From Candidatus Gastranaerophilales bacterium (lineage in GTDB: Bacteria; Cyanobacteriota; Vampirovibrionia; Gastranaerophilales; Gastranaerophilaceae), in NCBI GenBank assembly GCA_944325315.1, contig CALVAA010000014.1, positions 1 through 45,462 on the forward strand: 45,462 bases of DNA. Reading direction: 5' to 3'. Shown here piece after piece: positions 35,031-43,086 of the stretch (positions within the stretch are counted from its first letter, which is position 1; each line of letters starts with the position of its first letter). Position numbers and translations under genes: made by a program. The notes beneath the pieces are model-generated. The model made no database searches. It saw only the letters and a program-made list of their open reading frames with translations, and was not told where the DNA came from.

Positions 35031-35516
35031 ATGGCAAAAGATGGACTAATAAATTGCAAAAAGTGCGGAACTTTGTTTTTTAAAAATTCAGGCAGAGAAG
35101 TCTGTGAAGAATGTTTTAAAAAGGAGTTGGAATTAATTGATGATATAAGAAATTGTGTTAATTCCATAAAAAAAGATAAAGTAACCCTGGAAGATATTGA
35201 ACAGGCTTTAAATATTCAAAGAGCGGAACTTGAAGATTTAATTACAAGAGGGAGATTATTTGTTGTTTTGCCCAAAATTTCCATTAAATGCCGTTTTTGC
35301 GGTGTGGAATTAGAAGATGACGAAAAAACCGGATTTACTTGTAAAAAGTGTCTGTTGAGATTTTCTCCCAAAGTAAATCAATTAGAAAAAAAAGGCTTAA
35401 ATGTGCTCAAGTATGAAGAAGAAGCACGAAAAATTAATCGTCGACTAAGAGGCGGAATGAATACAACTGCGGACAATAACACAAGGTATGGATTCATTCA
35501 AAACTATGATTTATAA
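35031..35516 (+). CDS. YvyF-like double zinc-ribbon protein
   Basis: A 161-residue protein resembling YvyF, a family often found in Gram-positive flagellar operons. The first zinc ribbon is Cys9, Cys12, Cys25, Cys28 (LINCKKCGTLFFKNSGREVC), a helical section with a MerR-like turn follows (DIEQALNIQRAELEDLITRG, about 55-74), and a second ribbon is Cys87, Cys90, Cys104, Cys107. The C-terminal 40 residues are basic. No flagellar gene is seen in this window, so its role here is open. It lies divergent from another zinc-ribbon gene. The leaderless-type promoter supports the start. Confidence 0.68.
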   Translation: MAKDGLINCKKCGTLFFKNSGREVCEECFKKELELIDDIRNCVNSIKKDKVTLEDIEQALNIQRAELEDLITRGRLFVVLPKISIKCRFCGVELEDDEKTGFTCKKCLLRFSPKVNQLEKKGLNVLKYEEEARKINRRLRGGMNTTADNNTRYGFIQNYDL

Positions 35517-35720
35517 TTACATAACAAAGTTATTTCCGTATTTAAGCGAACCTGTAAGATAACACTCTTTTATTGTTGATTTTAAGTTTTTATAAACTTT
35601 AACATTATTTTTAGAGCTTTCTTCTATATTTGCTTTTGAGATAAAATACTGGCTTGCAATTAACTTTGAATTTGTATTTAAATCTAAATTTAACAATATT
35701 GAACTTGTTCTGCTGTCCAT
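35517..35720 (-). CDS. Small protein of unknown function
   Basis: A 67-residue protein, polar and Ser/Asn/Lys-rich, starting MDSRTSSILLNLDLNTNSKL, with a YFISKANIEE segment and no signal peptide or membrane helix. AAAGGA lies 9 bases before the ATG, the main support for it being real. Its stop abuts the stop of the YvyF-like gene (convergent). I recognise no family. It could be a short regulator or a random ORF. Confidence 0.5.
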   Translation of the reverse strand: MDSRTSSILLNLDLNTNSKLIASQYFISKANIEESSKNNVKVYKNLKSTIKECYLTGSLKYGNNFVM

Positions 35721-35820
35721 TTTTATATATCCTTTAAATATTGTTTATATATAAATAAAAACAAAACAAATAAAAATATATCATAAGTATATAATTTTGT
35801 TACATTTGTTTACAATTATA

Positions 35821-37089
35821 CTAAAACAGTTCAAAATCATTTAAGTTAACGGTTTTTATAGTGTGTCTTAAGTTATTATTGTCATCTTTTATATACAATT
35901 TTATATAGTTTTTTGTAATTGCGCTGTAAAGACCTGTTTTTTCTGATTTTTTTTCTATTAAAATTTGTGCTTTTGTATTTTTATTTTGGTTTAAAAATTC
36001 TTTATGTAATTCTTTTGATAAATTTAAAATCAAATTTACACGCTTTGTTTTTATGGAATTTTGAATCTGATTGTTTTTATAAAAAGCGCTTGTACCTTCT
36101 CTTTTTGAATAAGGAAAACAGTGGATAGAAGATAATTTTAATTTTTTTAAGTTTTTAAATGTAATATTAAAATCTTCATCTGTTTCGCCGGGAAATCCTA
36201 CTATAATATCGCATCCTAAAAAAGGAAGGTGGAAATTCTTTTTTAATTTTTCAACAATTTGAAAAACATCTTCTGTATTATAATTTCTGTTCATCTCCTT
36301 TAAAGTTTTATCACACAGAGATTGGACAGAAAGATGAAAATGAGGACAAAATTTATCGGATTCAGACAAAAAACTTATAAGTTCATCATCAATTTCATTA
36401 ACATATAATGAACCTAAGCGATACCTTTGAATATCTGTTTTTTCAATTTCTTTTAATAAATCAATAAGTTTTTTATTAAATTCCAAACCCCACTGACCAA
36501 TATGTATTCCTGTTAATACAACTTCCTTTATGCCACTGTCAACAATAATTTTAATTTGTTTTAATATATTTTTGATACTGTTTGAACGTGAATTTCCTCT
36601 TGCAAAAGGAATAATGCAATATGAACATCTATTATTACACCCGTCTTGAATTTTTACACTAACTCTTGTAGTATCGGGGTTTTTTAAGAACTTAAAATTA
36701 AATTCTTTTTGTTTGAAAATATCATCAACAAAAAAACCGCCATCATAAAAAAGTTTATCTATATACTTTTCAATATTTATTTTTTCAATATTACCCAGTA
36801 CTAAATCAATGTTTTTGTAATTAAAATCTTTGTGTTTTTCGTAAGTTTGAGCTAAACAGCCAACCAGAACTGTTTTAATATTTGGATTTTTTCGTTTAAC
36901 ACAGCCTAAAAGATATTTTGCCTGAGAATCACTATGGGATGTAACAGAACAGGAATTTAGAATATAAATATCTGCTTTTGATATGGTTTTAACTTCAATA
37001 TACCCTGCTTTTTTTAATTCAGAGCTGATTATTTGGCCTTCCAACTGATTTTGTTTACAGCCTTGTGATTTAATAAAAAAGGTTTTCAT
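35821..37089 (-). CDS. mtaB: tRNA methylthiotransferase MtaB
   Basis: A radical-SAM enzyme that adds a methylthio group to N6-threonylcarbamoyladenosine-37 of tRNA. The 422-residue protein has the N-terminal methylthiotransferase domain with Cys11 (GCKQNQ), Cys47 (NSCSVT) and Cys78 (VGCLAQ). The radical-SAM cluster is Cys151, Cys155, Cys158 (DGCNNRCSYCIIPFARG). GCKQNQ and the IPFARGNSRS stretch favour MtaB over MiaB or RimO. SVQSLCD replaces the usual HLQSGSD stretch, a small departure. A TRAM-like tail closes it. The exported-protein gene lies 15 bases upstream, probably in the same transcript. Confidence 0.9.
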   Translation of the reverse strand: MKTFFIKSQGCKQNQLEGQIISSELKKAGYIEVKTISKADIYILNSCSVTSHSDSQAKYLLGCVKRKNPNIKTVLVGCLAQTYEKHKDFNYKNIDLVLGNIEKINIEKYIDKLFYDGGFFVDDIFKQKEFNFKFLKNPDTTRVSVKIQDGCNNRCSYCIIPFARGNSRSNSIKNILKQIKIIVDSGIKEVVLTGIHIGQWGLEFNKKLIDLLKEIEKTDIQRYRLGSLYVNEIDDELISFLSESDKFCPHFHLSVQSLCDKTLKEMNRNYNTEDVFQIVEKLKKNFHLPFLGCDIIVGFPGETDEDFNITFKNLKKLKLSSIHCFPYSKREGTSAFYKNNQIQNSIKTKRVNLILNLSKELHKEFLNQNKNTKAQILIEKKSEKTGLYSAITKNYIKLYIKDDNNNLRHTIKTVNLNDFELF

Positions 37090-37104
37090 TTTAATTTATA
37101 TTCT

Positions 37105-37485
37105 TTATTTTTTCTTCCTTTTAATTAAAGGATCATGGTTTGTATATTTTTTCTTTTTTGGATTTTTTACGGCAGGTTCTGGCATATCAATATTTCTGTC
37201 TGTTTTTTCAACATCCGGCAAATTTTGATTTTCTATGCCGTTTTTTAGCATTTCATTTGCATAATTTGGGTCAGAGTATATTTTTTCAAGTTTCTTTTTA
37301 GTTTCCTGGAATAAAAATTCTTCTTGGGATTTATCAAAATTATATTTTTGTATTGTTTGAAGAATTTCTTCATCAGTAGGCATTGTGCCCAAGTTTAAAT
37401 TTTGTTCATTGTTATTCATCTGTTGTGCAATTGCGGAATTATTTACAAAAAATATTAAGCCCAATAATATTAAAAATTTTTTCAT
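37105..37485 (-). CDS. Small exported basic-tailed protein
   Basis: A 126-residue protein with a signal peptide (MKKFLILLGLIFFVNNSAIA, cut before QQMNN). The mature part has one helical segment (about 36-80: TDEEILQTIQKYNFDKSQEE, then a Lys/Glu-rich stretch) and a Pro/Lys-rich tail ending LIKRKKK. I do not recognise a family. AAAGGAG lies about 6 bases before the ATG. It is upstream of mtaB on the same strand, with 15 bases between them, but no functional link is evident. Confidence 0.7.
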   Translation of the reverse strand: MKKFLILLGLIFFVNNSAIAQQMNNNEQNLNLGTMPTDEEILQTIQKYNFDKSQEEFLFQETKKKLEKIYSDPNYANEMLKNGIENQNLPDVEKTDRNIDMPEPAVKNPKKKKYTNHDPLIKRKKK

Positions 37486-37542
37486 AATTTCTCCTTTTAA
37501 AGATATTATTACATAAAACCAAATTAAAATTTAATTTGTTTT

Positions 37543-37553
37543 TATAATAAAAT
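37543..37553 (+). promoter_or_regulatory. Composite -10 region of the GlcD-like gene
   Basis: TATAAT (37543-37548) overlaps TAAAAT (37548-37553); the second ends 6 bases before the ATG at 37560. The same composite precedes the SNF2 gene. No SD. Confidence 0.5.
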
Positions 37554-37559
37554 ATTTTT

Positions 37560-38930
37560 ATGGATTTTGTAAATGAATTAAAAAAAATTTTTGGAAATAA
37601 TCTTCTATATAAAAAAGAAGATTTATTTGTCTATGCTTATGACACATCACAAAATCCGGATGATATAATATTACCTTTAGCTGTTGTTTTTCCAAAAAAT
37701 ACTAAAGAAGTCAGTAAAATTGTAAAAATTGCTTTCAAAAACAATATTACAATAATACCGAGAGCACAAGGAACAAATCATTGCGGCGCAACAAGGCCGA
37801 CAAAAGATTCAATTGTGGTTCATTTTTCAAAGATGAATAAAATTATAAAAATAGATAAGGAAAATTTAATTGCAATTGTAGAACCCAATGTTGTAATTGG
37901 AGATTTAAATAAAGAATTAGATAAATTAAACCTCTTTTTTCCTCCTGACCCTTCTAATCTTGCCGTTTCAACAATAGGAGGTGCTATAGGACTTTGTGCG
38001 GGAGGACCGAGGACTTTTAAATACGGAAATACAAAAGATTATATAATAAATCTCGAAGCAGTTTTAGCAGACGGCACAATTATTGTAACATCTAAAAATT
38101 TGAATAAAAATGTCACCGGATATAATATAACAAGTCTTTTAACAGGTTCTGAAGGTACGCTTGCAATCATAACAAAGGCCACTTTAAGACTTATTCCAAA
38201 ACCCGAGACCAGGCTTTTAACTCTAGCATATTTTAATTCTTTAACAGAAGCAGCCAGAGCGTCTAATAAAATTATTAATTCAGGTTTCATTCCTTCGGTT
38301 TTGGATTTAATTGATAAAAATACAATTCAAACAATAGAAAAATTTAATCCGTGCGGGCTTTTAACAGATAAAGAAGCGGCTTTATTAATAGAATTAGATG
38401 GTTTTAGCGAGTGCGTTAAGTATGAACTTGAAATATTGAAGGAAATTTTAATAAAATCTTCATGCTCTAAGATTATTCAGGCAAAAAGCAATGAGGAAAA
38501 CGAAAATATTTGGCGGGCAAGAAGAAGTGCTTTTTCTGCCCTTGCAAGGTTAAAACCGAACATAATAACAGAAGATATAGTTGTTCCGAGAACAAAAATT
38601 GTTGATTTTATAAATAAAATAGAAGAATTATCTAAAAAATATAATATTATAGCTGCAACAATGGGCCATATCGGCGATGGCAATATTCATCCTAATTTTG
38701 CGCTTGATTTAGAAGATAGCATTCAAAAAGAAAACTTTAAAAAATTAAAAGATGAACTTTTCTACTATGCTCTATCAATCGGAGGAACGTTATCAGGGGA
38801 ACATGGCATAGGCACGCAAAAACAAAAGTATATTCAAGATGCAATAGATAAAAATGCATACCTGTTAATGAAAAAAATTAAAAATTTATTTGACGAAAAA
38901 AATATTTTAAATAAAGGTAAGACGTTATAA
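37560..38930 (+). CDS. FAD-linked oxidase, GlcD/D-lactate dehydrogenase type
   Basis: A 456-residue flavoenzyme that oxidises a 2-hydroxy acid such as glycolate or D-lactate. The FAD-binding (PCMH-type) domain is at about 35-215, with PRAQGTNHCGATRP (72-85) and PPDPSNLAVSTIGGAIGLCA. The C-terminal domain has GHIGDGNIHPNF and SGEHGIG near the end, both substrate- and flavin-site motifs of the family. Partner subunits GlcE and GlcF are not next to it, so a stand-alone dehydrogenase is likely; the physiological substrate is uncertain. The following MATE gene starts one base after its stop. Confidence 0.9.
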   Translation: MDFVNELKKIFGNNLLYKKEDLFVYAYDTSQNPDDIILPLAVVFPKNTKEVSKIVKIAFKNNITIIPRAQGTNHCGATRPTKDSIVVHFSKMNKIIKIDKENLIAIVEPNVVIGDLNKELDKLNLFFPPDPSNLAVSTIGGAIGLCAGGPRTFKYGNTKDYIINLEAVLADGTIIVTSKNLNKNVTGYNITSLLTGSEGTLAIITKATLRLIPKPETRLLTLAYFNSLTEAARASNKIINSGFIPSVLDLIDKNTIQTIEKFNPCGLLTDKEAALLIELDGFSECVKYELEILKEILIKSSCSKIIQAKSNEENENIWRARRSAFSALARLKPNIITEDIVVPRTKIVDFINKIEELSKKYNIIAATMGHIGDGNIHPNFALDLEDSIQKENFKKLKDELFYYALSIGGTLSGEHGIGTQKQKYIQDAIDKNAYLLMKKIKNLFDEKNILNKGKTL

Positions 38931-38931
38931 A

Positions 38932-40254
38932 ATGAACAGGATAAAAAAATATAAAGAGATAATTTTAAGTTTAATTAAATTATCCCTGCCAATTTTAGGC
39001 GGTAATATTTCACAAGTTTTGGTAGGACTTGCAGATACTATTGTTGCAGGCAGATATTCAACAGTTGCGCTTGGCGCAATAAGTGTTGCAAGTGCAATTA
39101 TAATGACTATAACAATCGGAGCTATAGGTATAATTATGAGCATAAGCCCGGTTATATCCAATCTCAGGGGGCAAAAAAAGCCTTCGAAAAGATATTTTAA
39201 ATTAACTTTTTTATTTTCATTTTTGATTTCCGTTCCTTTTTTTATAATTCTGGAAATTTTTCTTTTACATATAGATTCAATAAATCTTAGTCCGGATATG
39301 GTTCAAAATGTTAAAGAATATGTTGCAATATGTGCCTGGACAATTTTTCCTGCCGTTATATTTGTTGCACTAAAAGAATTTTTACAAGCCTATGAAAAAG
39401 TTGTATATGCAAATATTCTAATGCTTGTTATGGTTATTTTAAATATTGTTTTAAATATTGTTTTAACTTTCGGGTTTGATTTTTATTTTATACATATTCC
39501 TTCACTTGGTGTAATTGGTTTGAGTATTGCAACTTTGATATCAAGAGTAACGGTTGCAGTTTTAATGATAATATACTGTTTGCCTTTGTTTAAGGGTAAA
39601 TTTAAAAAATCTAAAGCTTATATTAAAGACCTGTTAAAAATCGGAACTCCAATTTCAATTGCGCTTTTTTGTGAATTTTTAGGCTTTAATCTGACTGCAA
39701 TTTTAATAGGAAAATTTAGTTCTTTATTCGCAGCTGTACACAACATTATTCTTTGTATTGCAAATTTTACTTTTATGATAGTTTTATCCGTTGCAAATGC
39801 AGCAAGCATTAAAGTCGGCTATTTTAACGGAAGAAAAGATAAAGAAAATATTATCAATTATTCTTTAGCATCTATTTTTATTACTATTTTAATTTGTATA
39901 ACTACGTTTTTAATTTTAGAATTCTTTTCCGATAAAATTGTATCTATCTTTAGCAGGGATATTGAAGTTATAAACTTGAGTAAAAGTATTATAAAAATTG
40001 CAATGGCATTTTTATTCTTTGATGGCATACAAGGCGCATGCGTCGGAATTTTAAGAGGGTTGAAAGATACAAAAATTATAATGTATACTATGTTTGGAGT
40101 TTATCTTTTAATTGCAATTCCTGTAGGTTGTTATTTTGCATTTTATCAAAATATTGTCCTGCAAGGATTTTGGATGGGTCTTGCTATAGCATTATTCTGT
40201 GCTGCTTTGATTACCGGAAGCAGAGTTATTTATAATATTATAAAAATGAAATAA
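38932..40254 (+). CDS. MATE-family efflux transporter
   Basis: A 440-residue inner-membrane protein with about 12 hydrophobic segments in two halves, as in multidrug and toxic compound extrusion pumps, which export compounds using sodium or proton gradients. The first helix region SLIKLSLPILGGNISQVLVG then LADTIVAGRYSTVALGAISV is MATE-typical; the second half repeats it (LLKIGTPISIALFCEFLGFN). Given the sodium pump at 17-20 kb, sodium coupling is possible but not shown. It begins one base after the GlcD-like stop with only a weak SD, so it is likely coupled to that gene. Confidence 0.9.
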   Translation: MNRIKKYKEIILSLIKLSLPILGGNISQVLVGLADTIVAGRYSTVALGAISVASAIIMTITIGAIGIIMSISPVISNLRGQKKPSKRYFKLTFLFSFLISVPFFIILEIFLLHIDSINLSPDMVQNVKEYVAICAWTIFPAVIFVALKEFLQAYEKVVYANILMLVMVILNIVLNIVLTFGFDFYFIHIPSLGVIGLSIATLISRVTVAVLMIIYCLPLFKGKFKKSKAYIKDLLKIGTPISIALFCEFLGFNLTAILIGKFSSLFAAVHNIILCIANFTFMIVLSVANAASIKVGYFNGRKDKENIINYSLASIFITILICITTFLILEFFSDKIVSIFSRDIEVINLSKSIIKIAMAFLFFDGIQGACVGILRGLKDTKIIMYTMFGVYLLIAIPVGCYFAFYQNIVLQGFWMGLAIALFCAALITGSRVIYNIIKMK

Positions 40255-41076
40255 TTATTGATAATTTACAAGCTTAAAAATATCATTACAAATTTTAAAA
40301 GTTTTATAACAGTCATCAAGACTCAGCATGTTATCACCGTCGCAAAGTGCTTCGTCGGGTTTTGGGTGAACTTCAAAAAATAAACATTTTGCTCCTGCTC
40401 CTATTGCTGCTTTTGCAAGTAAAGGAACAAATTTTCTTTCTCCGGATGAGCTTGTACCGTTTCCGCCCGGTATTTGTACGCTGTGTGTTGCATCAAAAAC
40501 TATAGGATAATTTAGCTCTTCTTGAATAATTTGAATTCCTCTAAAATCAACAACCAGATTATTATAGCCAAAGCTTGAGCCTCTTTCGGTTATTAAGATT
40601 TTATCGTTTCCGCTATCAACTACTTTTTTTGCTATTGATTTCATTTGATAAGGAGATAAGAATTGTCCTTTTTTAATGTTTACTATTTTCCCTGTTTTAC
40701 TTGCAGCCACAAGTAAATCGGTTTGCCTGCATAAAAAAGCGGGAATTTGAATAATATCAGCAATTTGTGCTGTTTTTTGAGCTTGAGTTGGCTCGTGGAT
40801 ATCTGTTACAATCGGAACTTTAAAGTCTTCTTTAATATTTTTTAATATTTCAAGCCCTCTATCCATCCCAAGACCACGGTATGAAGTTAAGGACGAACGG
40901 TTTGCTTTGTCAAAAGAAGTTTTAAAAACAAAATTTATGTCAAGTTGAGTACATATTTCTTTTAATTTTTTTGCACAAATACGAGACACATCTTCGCTTT
41001 CGGTAGCGCAAGGCCCTGCTAAAATTGTAAGTTTATTGCCGCCTATAATAAAATTGTTAAGTTCTATAGTTTTCAT
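40255..41076 (-). CDS. kdsA: 3-deoxy-8-phosphooctulonate (KDO-8-P) synthase
   Basis: Condenses arabinose-5-phosphate with phosphoenolpyruvate to give KDO-8-phosphate for the lipopolysaccharide core. The 273-residue enzyme has LAGPCATES (near 18-26), [44 protein letters not shown] and [12 protein letters not shown], all family hallmarks. This marks an outer membrane. I start at ATG 41076, giving the normal N-terminus [10 protein letters not shown]; an upstream in-frame extension has no support. TATAAT ends 7 bases before the ATG, without SD, in a symmetric -10 shared with recA. It abuts the MATE gene. Confidence 0.96.
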   Translation of the reverse strand: MKTIELNNFIIGGNKLTILAGPCATESEDVSRICAKKLKEICTQLDINFVFKTSFDKANRSSLTSYRGLGMDRGLEILKNIKEDFKVPIVTDIHEPTQAQKTAQIADIIQIPAFLCRQTDLLVAASKTGKIVNIKKGQFLSPYQMKSIAKKVVDSGNDKILITERGSSFGYNNLVVDFRGIQIIQEELNYPIVFDATHSVQIPGGNGTSSSGERKFVPLLAKAAIGAGAKCLFFEVHPKPDEALCDGDNMLSLDDCYKTFKICNDIFKLVNYQ

Positions 41077-41083
41077 AAATTTT

Positions 41084-41093
41084 ATTATATAAT
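41084..41093. promoter_or_regulatory. Symmetric -10 shared by kdsA and recA
   Basis: The perfect palindrome ATTATATAAT carries TATAAT on both strands (41088-41093 plus, 41089-41084 minus). It would start recA near 41100, with a leader and SD, and kdsA at or next to its ATG (leaderless). Confidence 0.55.
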
Positions 41094-41124
41094 AATAAAT
41101 AACATTAGGGAAGTGAGGAAATTT

Positions 41125-42210
41125 ATGTGCGCAGCCACAAAAGAAACAGATGAAAAAGACCAAAAAGCTATTCAAGAAGGTAAAAATAAGGCTTTAAAGC
41201 TGGCATTAGATAAAATTGAAAAGGATTTCGGTAAAGGTTCAATAATGCGCTTGGGAGATAAAGCAAATGTTGACTGTGAATGCATTCCAACAGGCTCTTT
41301 AGCGCTTGATATTGCCCTTGGCATTGGCGGAGTTCCAAGAGGCAGAATAATTGAAATATACGGACCTGAATCATCCGGTAAAACAACTTTAGCTCAGCAT
41401 ATTGTAGCTAATGCACAAAAAAAAGGCGGAATTGCAGCTTATATTGACGCTGAACACGCACTTGATCCTGAATATGCAAAAAATTTAGGAGTAGATATAG
41501 ACCAATTACTCATCTCGCAGCCTGATACAGGAGAACAAGCACTTGAAATAGCTGAAGAATTGGTTCGCTCCGGAGCTATTGATATTGTTGTAATAGATTC
41601 TGTTGCAGCTCTTGTTCCAAAAGCAGAGATTGAAAAAGCAATGGATGAGCAGCAAATGGGTCTTCAAGCCCGTTTAATGTCAAAAGGATTAAGAAAATTA
41701 ACTGCAATTGTAGCTAAGACAAATACAACAATAATTTTCATTAATCAATTGAGACAAAAAATTGGTATAATGTTTGGAAATCCCGAAACAACAACAGGTG
41801 GTAATGCTCTTAAATATTATTCTTCAGTTCGTTTGGATATAAGAAGATGTGACAGTGTTAAAAATAAAGATAATGAAGATATAGGAAACAGAGTAAGAGT
41901 AAAAGTAGCAAAAAACAAAGTAGCACCTCCTTTTAAAATTGCCGAATTTGATATTATCTATGGAAAAGGAATTTGTGCTTTAGGTAACATAATAGATGTT
42001 GCAGTTAACTTTGATATTATAAAAAAAGCAGGCGCTTGGTTTAGCTATAACGATGAAAAACTTGGACAAGGCAGAGAAAAGGCAAAAGAATTTTTGGAAC
42101 AACATCCTGATGTTTTAGCTGAAATTGAAACAAAAGTAAGAGAAAAGATTGCTTCAAAAAATAAACCTCAACAAGATAAACAAGACAATGAAGACAAAAA
42201 AGAGGCTTAA
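41125..42210 (+). CDS. recA: Recombinase RecA
   Basis: ATP-dependent strand-exchange protein and co-protease for DNA repair. The 361-residue product contains the N-terminal helix [20 protein letters not shown], Walker [10 protein letters not shown] (80-88), loop L1 region [18 protein letters not shown] and loop L2 [20 protein letters not shown]. The C-terminal tail is charged and ends [12 protein letters not shown] start at ATG 41125, with GAGGAA 4 bases upstream; a GTG twelve bases earlier lies within the SD. No LexA-type operator was recognised upstream. rmlA follows after 6 bases. Confidence 0.97.
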   Translation: MCAATKETDEKDQKAIQEGKNKALKLALDKIEKDFGKGSIMRLGDKANVDCECIPTGSLALDIALGIGGVPRGRIIEIYGPESSGKTTLAQHIVANAQKKGGIAAYIDAEHALDPEYAKNLGVDIDQLLISQPDTGEQALEIAEELVRSGAIDIVVIDSVAALVPKAEIEKAMDEQQMGLQARLMSKGLRKLTAIVAKTNTTIIFINQLRQKIGIMFGNPETTTGGNALKYYSSVRLDIRRCDSVKNKDNEDIGNRVRVKVAKNKVAPPFKIAEFDIIYGKGICALGNIIDVAVNFDIIKKAGAWFSYNDEKLGQGREKAKEFLEQHPDVLAEIETKVREKIASKNKPQQDKQDNEDKKEA

Positions 42211-42216
42211 ACTATA

Positions 42217-43086
42217 ATGAAAGGCATTGTACTTGCTGCAGGTGCAGGCTCAAGATTGTATCCTGCGAGTCTTCCTATTTCAAAAATATTGTTACCGGTT
42301 TATGATAAACCAATGATATATTACCCTATTACAACCCTGCTTTTAGCCGGTATTAAAGAAATTCTGATTATTACAAACAAGTACGATATTGACAATTTCA
42401 AAAAAGTTTTAAAAGACGGAAGTCAAATAGGAGTAAAGTTTTCTTATGCTATACAAAAAGAGCCAAAAGGCATAGCCGAAAGCTTTTTAATAGCTGAAGA
42501 TTTTATTAAAGACTCCCCTGTTGCGCTTATTTTGGGAGATAATATTTTCCACGGGTTTGGATTTTCTTCAATGCTAAAAGAAGTTGCGAAAAGAAAAACC
42601 GGAGCAACAGTATTTGGCTATTTGGTTCAAGATCCAGAAAGATTTGGCGTAGTTGAATTTAATAAAAATAATAAGGCTGTTTCTATTGAGGAAAAACCTA
42701 AAAATCCCAAATCAAATTATGCTGTAACAGGCTTGTATTTTTATGACAACAATGTTGTTGAATATGCAAAAATGCTTAAGCCATCTTTAAGAGGTGAATT
42801 GGAAATTACTGATTTAAACAAAATATATCTTGAAAAAAATAAACTTCAAGTAGAAATTTTAGGCCGCGGATTTGCCTGGTTGGATACAGGAACTTTTGAA
42901 AGTTTATTGCAAGCAGCCAACTTTGTTCAATCAATGGAAATTAATACCGGAATGAAAATTGCTTCAATTGAGGAAGTGGCCTATCGCATGGGTTATATTT
43001 CTTCGAATGAACTTTTAAAACTTGCAAAAAACTATAAACAAAACGGCTACGGTAAATACCTTGAAAAAATAGCTTTAACTGTTTAA
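42217..43086 (+). CDS. rmlA: Glucose-1-phosphate thymidylyltransferase
   Basis: Makes dTDP-glucose, the first step to dTDP-rhamnose and other surface sugars. The 289-residue protein has the nucleotide-binding start GIVLAAGAGSRLYPASLPIS (3-22), where most RmlA read GGxGTRLyP, a small departure. KILLPVYDKPMIYYP then follows; GDNIFHG is the metal and sugar site and RGFAWLDTGT is conserved near the C-terminus. It starts 6 bases after recA with no clear SD of its own. Other rml genes are not nearby. Its end overlaps the convergent gene by 4 bases. Confidence 0.94.
   Translation: MKGIVLAAGAGSRLYPASLPISKILLPVYDKPMIYYPITTLLLAGIKEILIITNKYDIDNFKKVLKDGSQIGVKFSYAIQKEPKGIAESFLIAEDFIKDSPVALILGDNIFHGFGFSSMLKEVAKRKTGATVFGYLVQDPERFGVVEFNKNNKAVSIEEKPKNPKSNYAVTGLYFYDNNVVEYAKMLKPSLRGELEITDLNKIYLEKNKLQVEILGRGFAWLDTGTFESLLQAANFVQSMEINTGMKIASIEEVAYRMGYISSNELLKLAKNYKQNGYGKYLEKIALTV

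Noticed and set aside
41077-41175. N-terminal extension of KdsA to 41175
   Set aside because: It would overlap the recA start and add a hydrophobic, Cys-rich stretch unlike any KdsA; the normal N-terminus begins at 41076.
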